From: Jeotgalibacillus aurantiacus
GTDB lineage: Bacteria > Bacillota > Bacilli > Bacillales > Jeotgalibacillaceae
Assembly (NCBI RefSeq): GCF_020595125.1
Contig: NZ_JACNMS010000001.1
Coordinates: 806,001 to 870,000 of the forward strand
Length of the DNA: 64,000 bases
Direction: 5' to 3'
The position numbers and the translations under genes were made by a program. Positions 1-7,977 of the stretch are shown piece after piece. The notes beneath the pieces are model-generated. The model was not told where the DNA came from and searched no databases. It saw nothing but the letters and a program-made list of their open reading frames with translations. Numbering within the stretch: position 1 is the stretch's first letter; every line of letters starts with the position of its first letter.

Positions 1-239
1 ATATCCGCTCCGGCTTCAGAAGCCTGACTCACTTCATAGCCTGCTGCATCCATAATTTTAAGGTCGGCCAGTACAGTCAGATTGGGAAATGCCGACTTGA
101 CTTCTTTTACGGCCTTAAGCCCTTCATTAATGACAACCGGTGTACCGATTTCGACCACATCAATATAGTCCTCTACTTCCTTTACCACGTCAATTGCGCC
201 AGGAATGTCTACAAGATCTAATGCTAATTGTAATTTCAT
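1..239 (-). CDS. hxlA: 3-hexulose-6-phosphate synthase, N-terminal part (cut by window edge)
   Basis: The reading frame starts at the ATG complementary to 237-239 and leaves the window, so only the first 79 residues are visible. They match the start of the HxlA/Hps TIM barrel: MKLQLALDLVD, a VVEIGTPVVINEG strand and the DLKIMDA motif. The enzyme condenses formaldehyde with ribulose 5-phosphate to give hexulose 6-phosphate, which HxlB then isomerises to fructose 6-phosphate (ribulose monophosphate pathway, cytosolic formaldehyde detoxification). A Shine-Dalgarno-like AAAGGAG lies just upstream. The divergent neighbour is an HxlR-type activator, the arrangement known from Bacillus subtilis. hxlB would be expected just outside the window. 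Confidence 0.93.
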   Translation of the reverse strand, partial: MKLQLALDLVDIPGAIDVVKEVEDYIDVVEIGTPVVINEGLKAVKEVKSAFPNLTVLADLKIMDAAGYEVSQASEAGAD

Positions 240-396
240 CGATAACCCGCTCCTTTTAAAATGATTGTATGATGCTGTCTTGATACAGCATGTGGGCAAG
301 TATACAAGCCTTGTTCCCAAATTGAAAGTACGCAATCTTATGTGATATAGTGTCTAAAAGTATACTAATGGATCATACCGGGGCGGAGGAGAGCAC
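240..396. promoter_or_regulatory. hxlA-hxlR divergent control region with repeated decamers
   Basis: Two near-identical decamers, AAGTATACAA at 298-307 and AAGTATACTA at 358-367, lie 60 bp apart, and a 7-bp inverted repeat (ATGCTGT / ACAGCAT, 272-278 and 285-291) sits closer to hxlA. In B. subtilis HxlR binds two repeated sites upstream of hxlAB and activates in response to formaldehyde. I infer that the decamers are the equivalent sites here; the match to the known site was not tested. Confidence 0.45.
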
Positions 397-762
397 ATGC
401 CACATTTTGAAACACGTTCATTTAACTGTGAAAAAGAATTAACACTTGCGATTATCGGTGGGAAGTGGAAGATGCTGATTTTATGGCACCTCGGAAAAGA
501 AGGAACGAAACGATTCAGTGAGTTAAAAGAACTGATTCCGGGAATCACCCCGAGAATGCTTGTTAACCAGCTTCGGGAGCTTGAGCAGCATGGAATCGTG
601 CATCGTGAAGTGTATGCAGTTGTTCCGCCAAAAGTGGAATATTCTTTAACTAAACACGGCAAATCACTGATGCCGATCTTAGAAGCGATGTATGCCTGGG
701 GTAAGGATTATGTGAAGGACGTTCTTGGAGATGAAAGCCTGATTCAGTCTGACGCGAAATAA
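397..762 (+). CDS. hxlR: HxlR-type winged-helix activator of the RuMP genes
   Basis: A 121-residue protein of the HxlR (DUF24) family. The family pattern is intact: a Cys near the N-terminus (C10 in FNCEKELT), [12 protein letters not shown], then [24 protein letters not shown] (helix-turn-helix), then the wing [16 protein letters not shown]. The ATG at 397 follows GGAGGAG with good spacing. Divergent orientation from hxlA supports the specific HxlR assignment, meaning a formaldehyde-responsive activator of hxlAB, rather than one of the redox paralogues YodB/CatR/HypR. Two further HxlR-family genes occur in this window, at 14161 and 47346, next to different targets. Confidence 0.85.
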   Translation: MPHFETRSFNCEKELTLAIIGGKWKMLILWHLGKEGTKRFSELKELIPGITPRMLVNQLRELEQHGIVHREVYAVVPPKVEYSLTKHGKSLMPILEAMYAWGKDYVKDVLGDESLIQSDAK

Positions 763-869
763 ATCAGGGGCCTGTGCCGGACATTGTGGGGGAACATTCG
801 GAGCGATTAAATAAAGCCTGCGGTGATATACTAGTGGTAATAAGCACGTGAATAGGAGTTGCATGAAAG

Positions 870-1031
870 ATGATGACTTTTATTTTGATATTGTTCGTGT
901 TTTTTGTCACCTTTTGCATTAGTGCTTTGTTTAATGTGCTGTTTAATACGATGCAGGGACGGAACTGGTTTTTTTCAGTTGTGTTCAGTTTCGTGATTGC
1001 GGTTGTGGGTGTGCTGATTTTTCAGCCGTGA
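870..1031 (+). CDS. small membrane protein, 53 residues
   Basis: A short reading frame beginning with two ATG codons, preceded by TAGGAGTT at a workable distance. The product is almost entirely two hydrophobic segments, FILILFVFFVTF... and WFFSVVFSFVIAVVGVLIF, separated by a short polar turn with QGRN. A strong intrinsic terminator follows within a few bases of the stop codon, which supports a real transcription unit. I do not recognise the family. It resembles the many two-helix small proteins of Bacillales of unknown role. Confidence 0.6.
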   Translation: MMTFILILFVFFVTFCISALFNVLFNTMQGRNWFFSVVFSFVIAVVGVLIFQP

Positions 1032-1033
1032 AG

Positions 1034-1066
1034 AAGAACTCGGGGTCTTTGTACGAGTTCTTTTTT
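1034..1066 (+). terminator. Rho-independent terminator after the small membrane protein
   Basis: A 9-bp perfect stem AAGAACTCG / CGAGTTCTT (1034-1042 and 1054-1062) is followed by a run of T. Confidence 0.85.
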
Positions 1067-1348
1067 ATTTGTTAAATTGATAAACCACGCCGGGACGGGC
1101 CTTGCAAACTTCCCAGTCCCTCGCCATACGTCAATATCAACTCACTACGGCGTGTTGCCTTTATCTCCGTCAGGGCCAGTCCAGTTTGTACGCCCGCCTT
1201 CACGTTTCCAAGGCCGCACGGCGAGCGTAGGAATGACCCGTCACTAGTTGTTTTTCAAAGCATTGAATACGTCTATCAATTAAACAAATCGTAAGATAAT
1301 AAAAGTTTAGATTTTGACTATCATGAAAATGAACTCTATCGGTTTTAT
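1067..1348. other. non-coding stretch, no gene recognised
   Basis: No plausible reading frame with a ribosome site was seen. The part from about 1085 to 1235 is more GC-rich than its AT-rich flanks and holds a 7-bp inverted repeat CACGCCG / CGGCGTG (1085-1091 and 1155-1161). It could be an old insertion remnant or an RNA, but nothing visible decides. Confidence 0.3.
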
Positions 1349-1684
1349 TCATTTTTGATTAATGATTTCCACCAGTTCGTCCCCATTCTCGTCCATGAGG
1401 TGTTTAAATTTTTTTGCTCCTCCGTGCAGTTTCATGTAAATGTAGGGACTGAATATCCACTTTTTCAGTGCGGCGCGCTCTATTTTTTCATGCGTGTAGC
1501 GCTCGACTAGATCATATCCTCCTACTGCGTTTGCTACAAAAATGACTTCTTTTTCCGTTACTGCCAGAATGCCCGGTCTTGCCACCCGGCTATAGATATA
1601 GGTGTCCAGGGAACATCTGATATGGGCAAGTATACGATCATTTTCAGACATTTGTTCCTGGACATGTTTTAATGTCATTTGCAT
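1349..1684 (-). CDS. PH-like domain protein (YokE-like), uncharacterised
   Basis: A protein of 111 residues if started at the ATG complementary to 1682-1684, which lies 7 bases after AGGAGGCGG. A longer frame upstream to 1726 lacks a ribosome site. The pattern of a short N-terminal helix, then ILAHIRCSLDTY, GILAVTEKEVIFV and IERAALKKWIFSPYIYMKLHGGAKKFKHL, is that of bacterial pleckstrin-homology-like domains of the YokE/bPH type, small soluble beta-barrel proteins of unknown ligand. It lies 42 bp downstream of the ABC-2 permease gene on the same strand and may be transcribed with it. Confidence 0.6.
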   Translation of the reverse strand: MQMTLKHVQEQMSENDRILAHIRCSLDTYIYSRVARPGILAVTEKEVIFVANAVGGYDLVERYTHEKIERAALKKWIFSPYIYMKLHGGAKKFKHLMDENGDELVEIINQK

Positions 1685-1726
1685 CGTACCGCCTCCTATA
1701 TTCCCTTTATTCCCCATCAACATCAT

Positions 1727-2818
1727 TTAAATCTTTCTATATTTTCTCAGTGCACGAATATTAACAATGGTCAGCATGACCCCAATCAGCAATAAGATGA
1801 GTAGATTGAGATAGATATCATTGATCCCCTGACCGTAAATCATGACTGCCTTTAACGCATCTCCCCCATAATAAAGCGGCATGATTTTAGCAACAGTCTG
1901 CAGCCAGTTTTGAAGTGAATCTACCGGCAGTAATCCTGCAAAGAATATCTGTGGAATTACAACGATTGGAATGAATTGAACCATTTGCAGCTCCGAGTTT
2001 GCAAAGGTGGATAACAGCAATCCGAAGGCAAGCGCTACAAAAGCAATGAAACTGTTGATCAACAATACGTTCCAGATGCTTCCTGTATTTTGAATATCAA
2101 GTACATACGTACTATAAATCACGACAATAACTGTTTGAATGATGGCAAAGATTCCATATCCGATAATATAGCCGAAAACGATGTCAGACCGTTTAATAGG
2201 CGTGCTGAGAAGCCTTTCAAGTGTGCCGGTGGTCCGTTCGCGAAGAAGGGAGATACCTGAGATCAGGAAAACAAAGAAAAAAACGAAAAAGCCGATTAAA
2301 AAAGGACTGATCGTGTCAAAAAAAGTAGTGTCGTCATGTCCAAATGCAAATGTCTCTTCAACTTCTAAAGGAACCGGTGTCTGGTCAGGAGCAATCACCC
2401 CTGCTTCAGCAGCACGCGAGAGGACTTCTTCCACCTGGCCGGCAAAATGCTGCTGTTGCATACGTGCCACCTGTGCTTTTACTACTCCGGTTGAAGTCGT
2501 AGCGCTGGCATTGTAAGTAATGTTTAGCGTTTCATTGTCCCATACAAAATAACCGTCAAGCTCATCTGTCAATAAGCGCTCCTGAACCGATTGGTCAGAA
2601 GCATAGGAAACAATATCGATATCTGCTTCTGCAAGCTGTTCAAGCATGGAATCTGATAGGTTAACTACTCCGATTGTGGCAACCGAATCCTGATTTGTCT
2701 GAAACAGAAAGTAAATCAGTGTCAGGATAAATAATGGTGCCACCAGCATCAAAGCTAGCGTTCTGTGATCTCTGAAAATCTGTTGAACGATTCTTCCCGC
2801 AACGGCTAATACTCTCAT
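1727..2818 (-). CDS. ABC-2 type efflux permease
   Basis: A 363-residue membrane subunit of an ABC-2 exporter. There is one N-terminal membrane helix (LALMLVAPLFILTLIYFLF), an external domain of about 130 residues, then about five helices, including the family signature ISGISLLRERTTGTLERLLSTPIKR. It follows the ATPase gene by one base, so the two are translationally linked and form a half-transporter pair. Such pairs usually export drugs, antibiotics or lipids. The divergent TetR gene with palindromic operators suggests inducible drug efflux. The substrate cannot be read from sequence. Confidence 0.88.
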   Translation of the reverse strand: MRVLAVAGRIVQQIFRDHRTLALMLVAPLFILTLIYFLFQTNQDSVATIGVVNLSDSMLEQLAEADIDIVSYASDQSVQERLLTDELDGYFVWDNETLNITYNASATTSTGVVKAQVARMQQQHFAGQVEEVLSRAAEAGVIAPDQTPVPLEVEETFAFGHDDTTFFDTISPFLIGFFVFFFVFLISGISLLRERTTGTLERLLSTPIKRSDIVFGYIIGYGIFAIIQTVIVVIYSTYVLDIQNTGSIWNVLLINSFIAFVALAFGLLLSTFANSELQMVQFIPIVVIPQIFFAGLLPVDSLQNWLQTVAKIMPLYYGGDALKAVMIYGQGINDIYLNLLILLLIGVMLTIVNIRALRKYRKI

Positions 2819-2819
2819 A

Positions 2820-3536
2820 TCAACTCACTTCTCTTTCTTTAAGGAAGATAGATTCGATTGAATTTGTTTGAAATTGCTGTTTTAATTCATCTGGAGTTCC
2901 TGCGGCCAGTACACGACCTTCGAGTAAAAGAATAAGGCGGTCGCAACGTTCTGCCTCATCCATCACATGTGTTGTCACAAGAATGGAGTTCCCCTGCTCT
3001 TTCAATAGCGTTAACTCTTCCCATATTTCTTTTCGCAGTCTTGGGTCTATGCCAACAGTCGGCTCATCAAGAACCAGTAATTCCGGTTGATGCAGTAATG
3101 TCATCGCAAGTGAAAGTCGTCTTTTCATCCCACCGGAATATTGGCTCACTTTTTTATTCAGCTCTTTTTCTAAATCAACCAATGCCATGCAGACACGAAT
3201 ACGCTCATTTCTGTCTTTTGCAGGTACCTTATATAGCTTTGCAAAAAACTGGAGCTGTTCCTTTGCGCTCAATTCCATATACAAAGCATCTGATTGTGCC
3301 ATGTAACCTAACTGATTTAACATCAATCGATCAGGCATTCTCTTTCCCCGAACCATCACCTCACCCTCATCAGCTTTTTCCATGCCAATAATCGTTTTCA
3401 CGAGCGTTGTTTTACCGGATCCCGACGGTCCAATTAGTCCAACGATTTCTCCTTCTCCCAGCGTAAAAGAAACATTTTTCAAAACAGGTGTCTTACTAAA
3501 TGACTTGGATACATGAACAACCTCTACTATTTTCAT
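2820..3536 (-). CDS. ABC transporter ATP-binding protein (efflux)
   Basis: A 238-residue nucleotide-binding subunit with all motifs: Walker A GPSGSGKTT (36-44), Q-loop Gln at 81, signature YSGGMKRR (133-140), Walker B LLVLDEPT (153-160) and the switch His at 190 in VTTHVMDEAERCD. The sequence is of the drug-exporter (CcmA/DrrA) class, with the C-terminal extension that follows the switch region. It pairs with the permease immediately downstream. Regulation is probably by the divergent TetR protein through the palindromes in the 173-bp gap. Confidence 0.92.
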   Translation of the reverse strand: MKIVEVVHVSKSFSKTPVLKNVSFTLGEGEIVGLIGPSGSGKTTLVKTIIGMEKADEGEVMVRGKRMPDRLMLNQLGYMAQSDALYMELSAKEQLQFFAKLYKVPAKDRNERIRVCMALVDLEKELNKKVSQYSGGMKRRLSLAMTLLHQPELLVLDEPTVGIDPRLRKEIWEELTLLKEQGNSILVTTHVMDEAERCDRLILLLEGRVLAAGTPDELKQQFQTNSIESIFLKEREVS

Positions 3537-3554
3537 CTCATCTTCACTCCTTCT

Positions 3555-3594
3555 TAATCAACAACTCATTGCTTATTGAACACTCTGTTGATTA
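3555..3594. promoter_or_regulatory. inverted-repeat operator, distal site
   Basis: Arms TAATCAACA (3555-3563) and TGTTGATTA (3586-3594) form a perfect 9-bp inverted repeat with a 22-bp spacer. The same half-site makes up the palindrome at 3644-3659, so both are probably bound by the TetR protein encoded at 3710. Confidence 0.6.
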
Positions 3595-3643
3595 TAATAT
3601 TAGTAAATTGGCAATTTAATTCAATGATTAATTTAGTTGTAAA

Positions 3644-3659
3644 TGTTGATTAATCAACA
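3644..3659. promoter_or_regulatory. perfect 16-bp palindromic operator of the TetR regulator
   Basis: TGTTGATTAATCAACA is perfectly self-complementary, and the same half-sites recur at 3555-3594. The length and position, between the divergent ABC pair and the tetR gene, are typical of TetR-family autoregulatory operators. Binding is inferred. Confidence 0.7.
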
Positions 3660-3709
3660 CTTTTTAAATAAATGTCTATTATTTCAATAAATAAAAAGGA
3701 GGCTGGACG

Positions 3710-4297
3710 ATGAAGCAGGATTTGCGTGTTAAAAAAACAAAGAAAGCGATACATGATGCGTTAATAACACTGGTTAAAGAGAAGGATTTTTCACGGATCA
3801 GTGTTAGAGATCTTTGCGAAACGGCTGAAATTAATAGAGGAACATTCTATTTACACTACCTGGACAAGTTTGATCTGCTTGAACAACTTCAACAGGAATT
3901 ACTTGATCGACTGTGGCAGATTGTAACGATCAGGTTGACTGAAAAAATGCACCAGTTGTCATCTAAGCCGGATATCCTTCTTCTATTTGCAACTGAATTG
4001 TTTACTTACGTTGATCAGGAAGCTGACACCTTTTATATGCTGCTGGTGGATGCAATCGATCCTTCTTTTCAGGAAAAAATCAAAGACCTGATCAAAAGAA
4101 ATATGCTGAGACTGACTGATCACGAGACCGTTTCCACGGCTGTTCCGATTGATTACGTGATGGCGTATGTAACAAGTGCTGCAGTCGGTATTCTTCAGCA
4201 CTGGCTTCAGCGTGGCAGAACTAATCCCCCTGAAGAGCTTGCCAGAATGATCGTACAAATCAACCTGAATGGACCTATGAGAATGTTAAATGCTTGA
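3710..4297 (+). CDS. TetR/AcrR-family transcriptional regulator
   Basis: A 195-residue one-component repressor. The N-terminal helix-turn-helix is clear: KKTKKAIHDALITLVKEKDFSRISVRDLCETAEINRGTFYLHYLDKFDLLEQL (residues about 9-60), followed by an all-helical ligand-binding domain with no recognisable ligand motif. The C-terminal part resembles the TetR_C domain of B. subtilis YxaF/YkgF-like regulators only in general terms. The start ATG follows AAAAGGAGG. The gene is divergent from the ABC-2 exporter and separated by palindromes sharing TGTTGATTA half-sites, so repression of the exporter and of itself is the likely role. Confidence 0.88.
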   Translation: MKQDLRVKKTKKAIHDALITLVKEKDFSRISVRDLCETAEINRGTFYLHYLDKFDLLEQLQQELLDRLWQIVTIRLTEKMHQLSSKPDILLLFATELFTYVDQEADTFYMLLVDAIDPSFQEKIKDLIKRNMLRLTDHETVSTAVPIDYVMAYVTSAAVGILQHWLQRGRTNPPEELARMIVQINLNGPMRMLNA

Positions 4298-4535
4298 AAG
4301 ATCATTGAAGTTCACTTCTTTTACTGTATTTTTAAAAGGAGAGAAATGAGTGTGTAAATAAACATGAGATTTTTATAGCTGGAAAGCACTTAGAAAAAAG
4401 ATTATTTTCAACGAATAAAAAGTTAAATATTACAATTAAATTCACTTAATTATGCATATTAGCTGATTTATTCTGTTGCGCAACCCATTTTCAGGTGATA
4501 TAGTGATCGTGCATAGAAAAAGTTCATACCGTTAT

Positions 4536-4627
4536 CTGCACTGGGGGTGCTTATGTAGCTGAGATGAGAGCAATGGCTCCGATCCCTTATGACTCGATCA
4601 GGATAATACCTGCGTGAGGAAGTGTAG
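4536..4627 (+). promoter_or_regulatory. TPP (THI-box) riboswitch upstream of ykoF
   Basis: The conserved THI-box blocks are present in order: CACTGGGGGTGC, GCTGAGATGAGAG, GATCCCTTATGACTCGATC, then GGATAATACCTGCGTGAGGAAGTG. The closing P1 helix pairs CTGCACT-type bases (4536-4542) with AGTGTAG (4621-4627). Thiamine pyrophosphate binding is expected to favour the terminator that starts 30 bases downstream and so switch off ykoFEDC. The 238 bp between the tetR stop and this element is AT-rich and holds no gene. Confidence 0.96.
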
Positions 4628-4657
4628 TGACTTCTCTTCGTATACAGCAGGAGCAGT

Positions 4658-4689
4658 GGCTACATCTTTCACGGATGTGGTCTTTTTTT
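4658..4689 (+). terminator. riboswitch expression-platform terminator
   Basis: The stem GGCTACATC (4658-4666) with GATGTGGTC (4674-4682) contains two G-U pairs and is followed by seven T. It lies between the TPP aptamer and the ykoF ribosome site, as expected for transcriptional attenuation. Confidence 0.8.
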
Positions 4690-4718
4690 ATGCAAATGCT
4701 CAGAAGGAGGAAGTTGAA

Positions 4719-5297
4719 ATGGAATGTGGAACAAGTAACATTGTCGGGTGCCGGTTTTCGCTGCATCCGATGACAGGTGATTTTATTTCGGTGATTAAAG
4801 GAGCGCTTGAGGCAACGGATCTTTCGGCTGTGTGGCGTCATACAGACGATGTGTCGACTGTGATTCGCGGACAGGAGCAGCACGTTTTCAACGTCATTAA
4901 AGCGATTACGCTTCATGCTGCTAAAACGGGTGCGCATGTGGCGATGAATGCGACTTTTTCAGCGGGCTGCCCCGGGGATACGGCTGGTGATGTGTATATG
5001 GAAGTTGATCCTGCTGTGAAAAATCATGACGAGACAAAGCAGTATGTGTCGTCACAGTTTGCGCTTTACCCGATGAATAACCCTGATTACATGAGTGTGA
5101 TTTATAGAGAAGTAGACCGTGCGAAGGAACGCGGTGTCTTTAATGATTCCATGCATTATGCGAGCGGCATTCACGGTGATATTCACGATGTATTTGCGTT
5201 TTATGAAGAGACTTTTGGAAAGGCGCGTTCGGGTGAGCACCGTCACCTGGTCATGACGGTTTCAATGAGTATTAACAGTCCGTCGCATAAGGGCTGA
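4719..5297 (+). CDS. ykoF: thiamine/HMP-binding protein YkoF
   Basis: A 192-residue protein made of two tandem copies of the YkoF domain: SNIVGCRFSLHPMTGDFISVIKGAL at the start and VSSQFALYPMNNPDYMSVIYREV in the second half. B. subtilis YkoF binds thiamine and is thought to serve the uptake of the hydroxymethylpyrimidine (HMP) moiety. The start at 4719 is set by AGAAGGAGG ten bases upstream; a longer frame from 4614 runs through the riboswitch terminator and is not credible. It is the first gene of a four-gene operon and is controlled by the TPP riboswitch. Confidence 0.93.
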   Translation: MECGTSNIVGCRFSLHPMTGDFISVIKGALEATDLSAVWRHTDDVSTVIRGQEQHVFNVIKAITLHAAKTGAHVAMNATFSAGCPGDTAGDVYMEVDPAVKNHDETKQYVSSQFALYPMNNPDYMSVIYREVDRAKERGVFNDSMHYASGIHGDIHDVFAFYEETFGKARSGEHRHLVMTVSMSINSPSHKG

Positions 5298-5301
5298 GTT
5301 A

Positions 5302-5874
5302 ATGTTAAAGTCGTGGAAATTGAAAGAAGTCGTATTGATGTCGCTATTTGCTGTTGTATTCGGGATTATTTACCTGATGTTTTTACATCTTGGAAACGTA
5401 TGGGCAGCGGTGATTGGGCCCATCGCCTATGAATGGATTTTCGGGATTTGGTTTATTGTCTCGATTATTGTGATGGCGATTATTCGCAAGCCGGGTGCTG
5501 CGGTGATTCCCGAGACGATGGCTGCTGCCATTGAAGTGATGCTTGGTAATGCGGTCGGACCACGTCTGATTTTAGCCGGTGTCATTCAGGGGCTTGGGGC
5601 AGAAGCAGTTTTTGCTGCTACCGGATACAAACGCTATAACCTGGCTGTCTTTATGATGGCAGGAGCCGGAGCGGCTATATTCAGCTTTGTTTACGGCTAT
5701 CTGCTTGGCGGTTTTGCAGCGCTGGCACCTGAATACGTCCTGCTCATGTTTGTGATTCGCGTGATGAGCGGTGCGATTATTGCCGGAATTGGCGGTAAAT
5801 ATTTAGTGGATGCCCTGCTCGCAACAGGCTCACTTCGTGGTTATGCGATTACGAAACGTGATGCGCATGCCTGA
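5302..5874 (+). CDS. ykoE: ECF transporter S component for HMP/thiamine precursor
   Basis: A 190-residue membrane protein with about six hydrophobic segments. It is of the YkoE family, the substrate-capture (S) subunit of an energy-coupling-factor transporter. Typical YkoE stretches are IAYEWIFGIWFIVSI, KPGAAVIPETMAAAIEVMLGNAVGP and IQGLGAEAVFAATGY. It starts four bases after ykoF and overlaps the ATPase gene ykoD at its 3' end, so it is translated as part of the operon. The inferred substrate is a thiamine precursor, given the TPP riboswitch and ykoF. Confidence 0.93.
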   Translation: MLKSWKLKEVVLMSLFAVVFGIIYLMFLHLGNVWAAVIGPIAYEWIFGIWFIVSIIVMAIIRKPGAAVIPETMAAAIEVMLGNAVGPRLILAGVIQGLGAEAVFAATGYKRYNLAVFMMAGAGAAIFSFVYGYLLGGFAALAPEYVLLMFVIRVMSGAIIAGIGGKYLVDALLATGSLRGYAITKRDAHA

Positions 5875-7255
5875 TGTGATTGATTTACAGAACGTGTCGT
5901 TTCAGTTTCCTGAATCGGACAAACCCTTGTTCAGCGGGCTGGATTTTCACGTGGGACAAGGCGAAAAAGTTGTGATTACCGGACCAAGCGGCTGCGGCAA
6001 ATCGTCGTTATTGTTTTTGTTGAATCGGCTTTATCCAGCGAATTGTGATGGGATTCTTTCGGGCAGCGTGACGCTGTTTGGACGAGACGCTTCAGAATAT
6101 GGACCTGGTGAAATCAATCAGCGGATTGCGACTGTTTTTCAGGATCCCGACAGTCAGTTTTGCATGCCAACTGTGGAAGAAGAGCTTGCGTTTACGTTGG
6201 AAAATGCGAAGATTCCGGTTGAAGACATGGATCAGCGGATTACTGCTGTGCTTGAGGAAACCGGGTTGAGTGAATTCAGGCATGCGGTGATTCAAACCTT
6301 ATCGGGCGGACAGAAACAGCGGGTCGCAACGGCCTGTGCGTGGATCATGGAGCCTGATATTCTGCTGTTGGATGAACCGCTCACGCATTTAGATCCGGTG
6401 ACGGCTAAGGAATTTGTGGCGTGGCTTCGCAGGCTTCACGCCTCACGCGATCTTACCGTGGTGGCGATCGATCATCAGGTCGCATTATGGGATGGATTTT
6501 TTGATCGCAAATGGCAGATGGAAGCGCCGAAGCATGAGCGCCCTCAAGTACTTCGGCAGGTGAGAAGTCAGGCGGCCGTGAGTTTAAATGTTCATGAGCT
6601 CGCTGTCTCGCCTATCCTCTCACCTGTATCGTTTTCATTGAAAGAGGGCTCGATCGCGGTGCTTGCCGGACCGAACGGCAGTGGTAAGTCTACACTTTTA
6701 AAAGCGCTGTGCGGCTTAAAATCTACCGGGGGCAGTGTGAAACCTGACAGAATCGGTTACGTGCCGCAGTCTCCCGAATTTCTGTTTTTAACAAAAAGTG
6801 TTCATGAGGAGCTTGCCTTTGGTGGAGGTTCAAATGTGGATCACATGCTTGAACGCTTATATTTGAACGAAGTGGCGGACGCTCATCCTTTTGCAGTCAG
6901 TCATGGTCAGAAGCGGCGCGTAGCCATCGGTGCCATGTTATGTGACGGCAGACCGGTTATTGTTATGGATGAACCAACTGCCGGACAGGATGCTGCGGCC
7001 CTTCAGGAGCTTGAGTCATTGCTGATTGAAAGGGCGAACGAAGGCGTAACTTTCCTGATCGTCACGCATGATATGAACTTTGCTGCGCGCGTGGCTGATC
7101 AGGTGTTACTTTTGCGCGAGGGACAGCTGACAGGCGTGTTTTCGCCCGGGCAGGTTTGGCAGAATAAGGAGCTTTTAAGCGCACACCGTTTACTGGCTCC
7201 AGCGGGGGGTGAGCGCTATGCGGCAGTGGCTGCACCGCATGAATCCTTCTATTAA
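5861..7255 (+). CDS. ykoD: ECF transporter double ATPase subunit
   Basis: A 464-residue fusion of two ABC nucleotide-binding domains. Domain 1 has GPSGCGKSS, LSGGQKQR and ILLLDEPLTHLDP. Domain 2 has GPNGSGKST, a degenerate signature SHGQKRR in place of SGGQ, and VIVMDEPTAGQD. This is the A1-A2 fused energising subunit of a dedicated ECF transporter. The chosen start (MRMPDVIDL) overlaps the end of ykoE by 14 bases, and an ATG two codons later is equally possible. It partners with YkoC (T component) and YkoE (S component). Confidence 0.92.
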   Translation: MRMPDVIDLQNVSFQFPESDKPLFSGLDFHVGQGEKVVITGPSGCGKSSLLFLLNRLYPANCDGILSGSVTLFGRDASEYGPGEINQRIATVFQDPDSQFCMPTVEEELAFTLENAKIPVEDMDQRITAVLEETGLSEFRHAVIQTLSGGQKQRVATACAWIMEPDILLLDEPLTHLDPVTAKEFVAWLRRLHASRDLTVVAIDHQVALWDGFFDRKWQMEAPKHERPQVLRQVRSQAAVSLNVHELAVSPILSPVSFSLKEGSIAVLAGPNGSGKSTLLKALCGLKSTGGSVKPDRIGYVPQSPEFLFLTKSVHEELAFGGGSNVDHMLERLYLNEVADAHPFAVSHGQKRRVAIGAMLCDGRPVIVMDEPTAGQDAAALQELESLLIERANEGVTFLIVTHDMNFAARVADQVLLLREGQLTGVFSPGQVWQNKELLSAHRLLAPAGGERYAAVAAPHESFY

Positions 7256-7940
7256 GTTTGTGATCATCACGATTTCTATGATGACGATGGCGTTTTTCTT
7301 CAATCCATGGACACCACTCGTATTCTTTTTTGGTGTTGTGCTGTTTCAGCTCGCATTTGCGAAGGTGTCGTGGAAGATCTGGGGGCTGATGATGCTGCCG
7401 TTTTTACTCGGTGCCGTCGGCTATTTCTGGACCACGCTTGTTTTTGGCAATGACAATGCTGACCCGCTCGGCACGGCTTTATCGTTGAGCTTCCGGGTGC
7501 TGGCCTTCTCCAGTTTGTCGTTACTATTTGTTTTTACGACAAAACCGGTTGACTTCATTCTGAGCCTGATGCAGCAGCTGAGGCTCTCGCCGAAGATCGC
7601 CTACAGCATTTTGGTCGGGTATCAGTTTCTTCCTGTATTGAAGGATGAATTTGTTCAGATTCAGCAGGCGCAGGAGCTGCGGGGTATCGTGAAGCCTAAG
7701 TCGCCTGTTAAACGGGTGCTCACGATGCGACACGTGCTGATTCCGATGCTGGCCGGTGCTGTGAGAAAAGCGGAACGGACTGCCTTTGCGATGGAAGCGC
7801 GGGGGTTTACCGGTGAAAGTGACCGTACGTTTTACCGGAGAGCAGCAATTGGACGGACAGACATTTGGATGACGATCATGTTTTTGGCACTCGTTTTGAT
7901 CAGTATCTATGCAGGGATCATGGGACCGGCTATTCAATAG
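7218..7940 (+). CDS. ykoC: ECF transporter T component
   Basis: A 240-residue membrane coupling subunit (EcfT/CbiQ family) with N-terminal helices FVIITISMMTMAFFF and LVFFFGVVLFQLAFA, and C-terminal coupling motifs AQELRG (in IQQAQELRGIV) and the arginine-rich AERTAFAMEARGF, which corresponds to the A-R-G coupling helices. The ATG at 7218 follows a GGGGGGTGAG site; a GTG at 7209 is too close to it. The gene overlaps ykoD by 38 bases. It closes the operon, and an intrinsic terminator overlaps its stop codon. Confidence 0.92.
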   Translation: MRQWLHRMNPSIKFVIITISMMTMAFFFNPWTPLVFFFGVVLFQLAFAKVSWKIWGLMMLPFLLGAVGYFWTTLVFGNDNADPLGTALSLSFRVLAFSSLSLLFVFTTKPVDFILSLMQQLRLSPKIAYSILVGYQFLPVLKDEFVQIQQAQELRGIVKPKSPVKRVLTMRHVLIPMLAGAVRKAERTAFAMEARGFTGESDRTFYRRAAIGRTDIWMTIMFLALVLISIYAGIMGPAIQ

Positions 7941-7958
7941 GGAGTAGCCGGTTTTTTT
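7925..7958 (+). terminator. terminator of the ykoFEDC operon
   Basis: The stem ACCGGCTA (7925-7932) / TAGCCGGT (7945-7952) is followed by seven T. The left arm lies within the last codons of ykoC. Confidence 0.9.
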
Positions 7959-7977
7959 ATATGTAGACGTGAAGAGG

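Noticed and set aside
1067-1348. possible small RNA in the GC-richer stretch
   Set aside because: Only one short inverted repeat and no promoter or terminator pattern that would support an RNA gene.
4614-4718. N-terminal extension of YkoF
   Set aside because: The extra 35 codons run through the TPP riboswitch end and its terminator; AGAAGGAGG before 4719 sets the real start.
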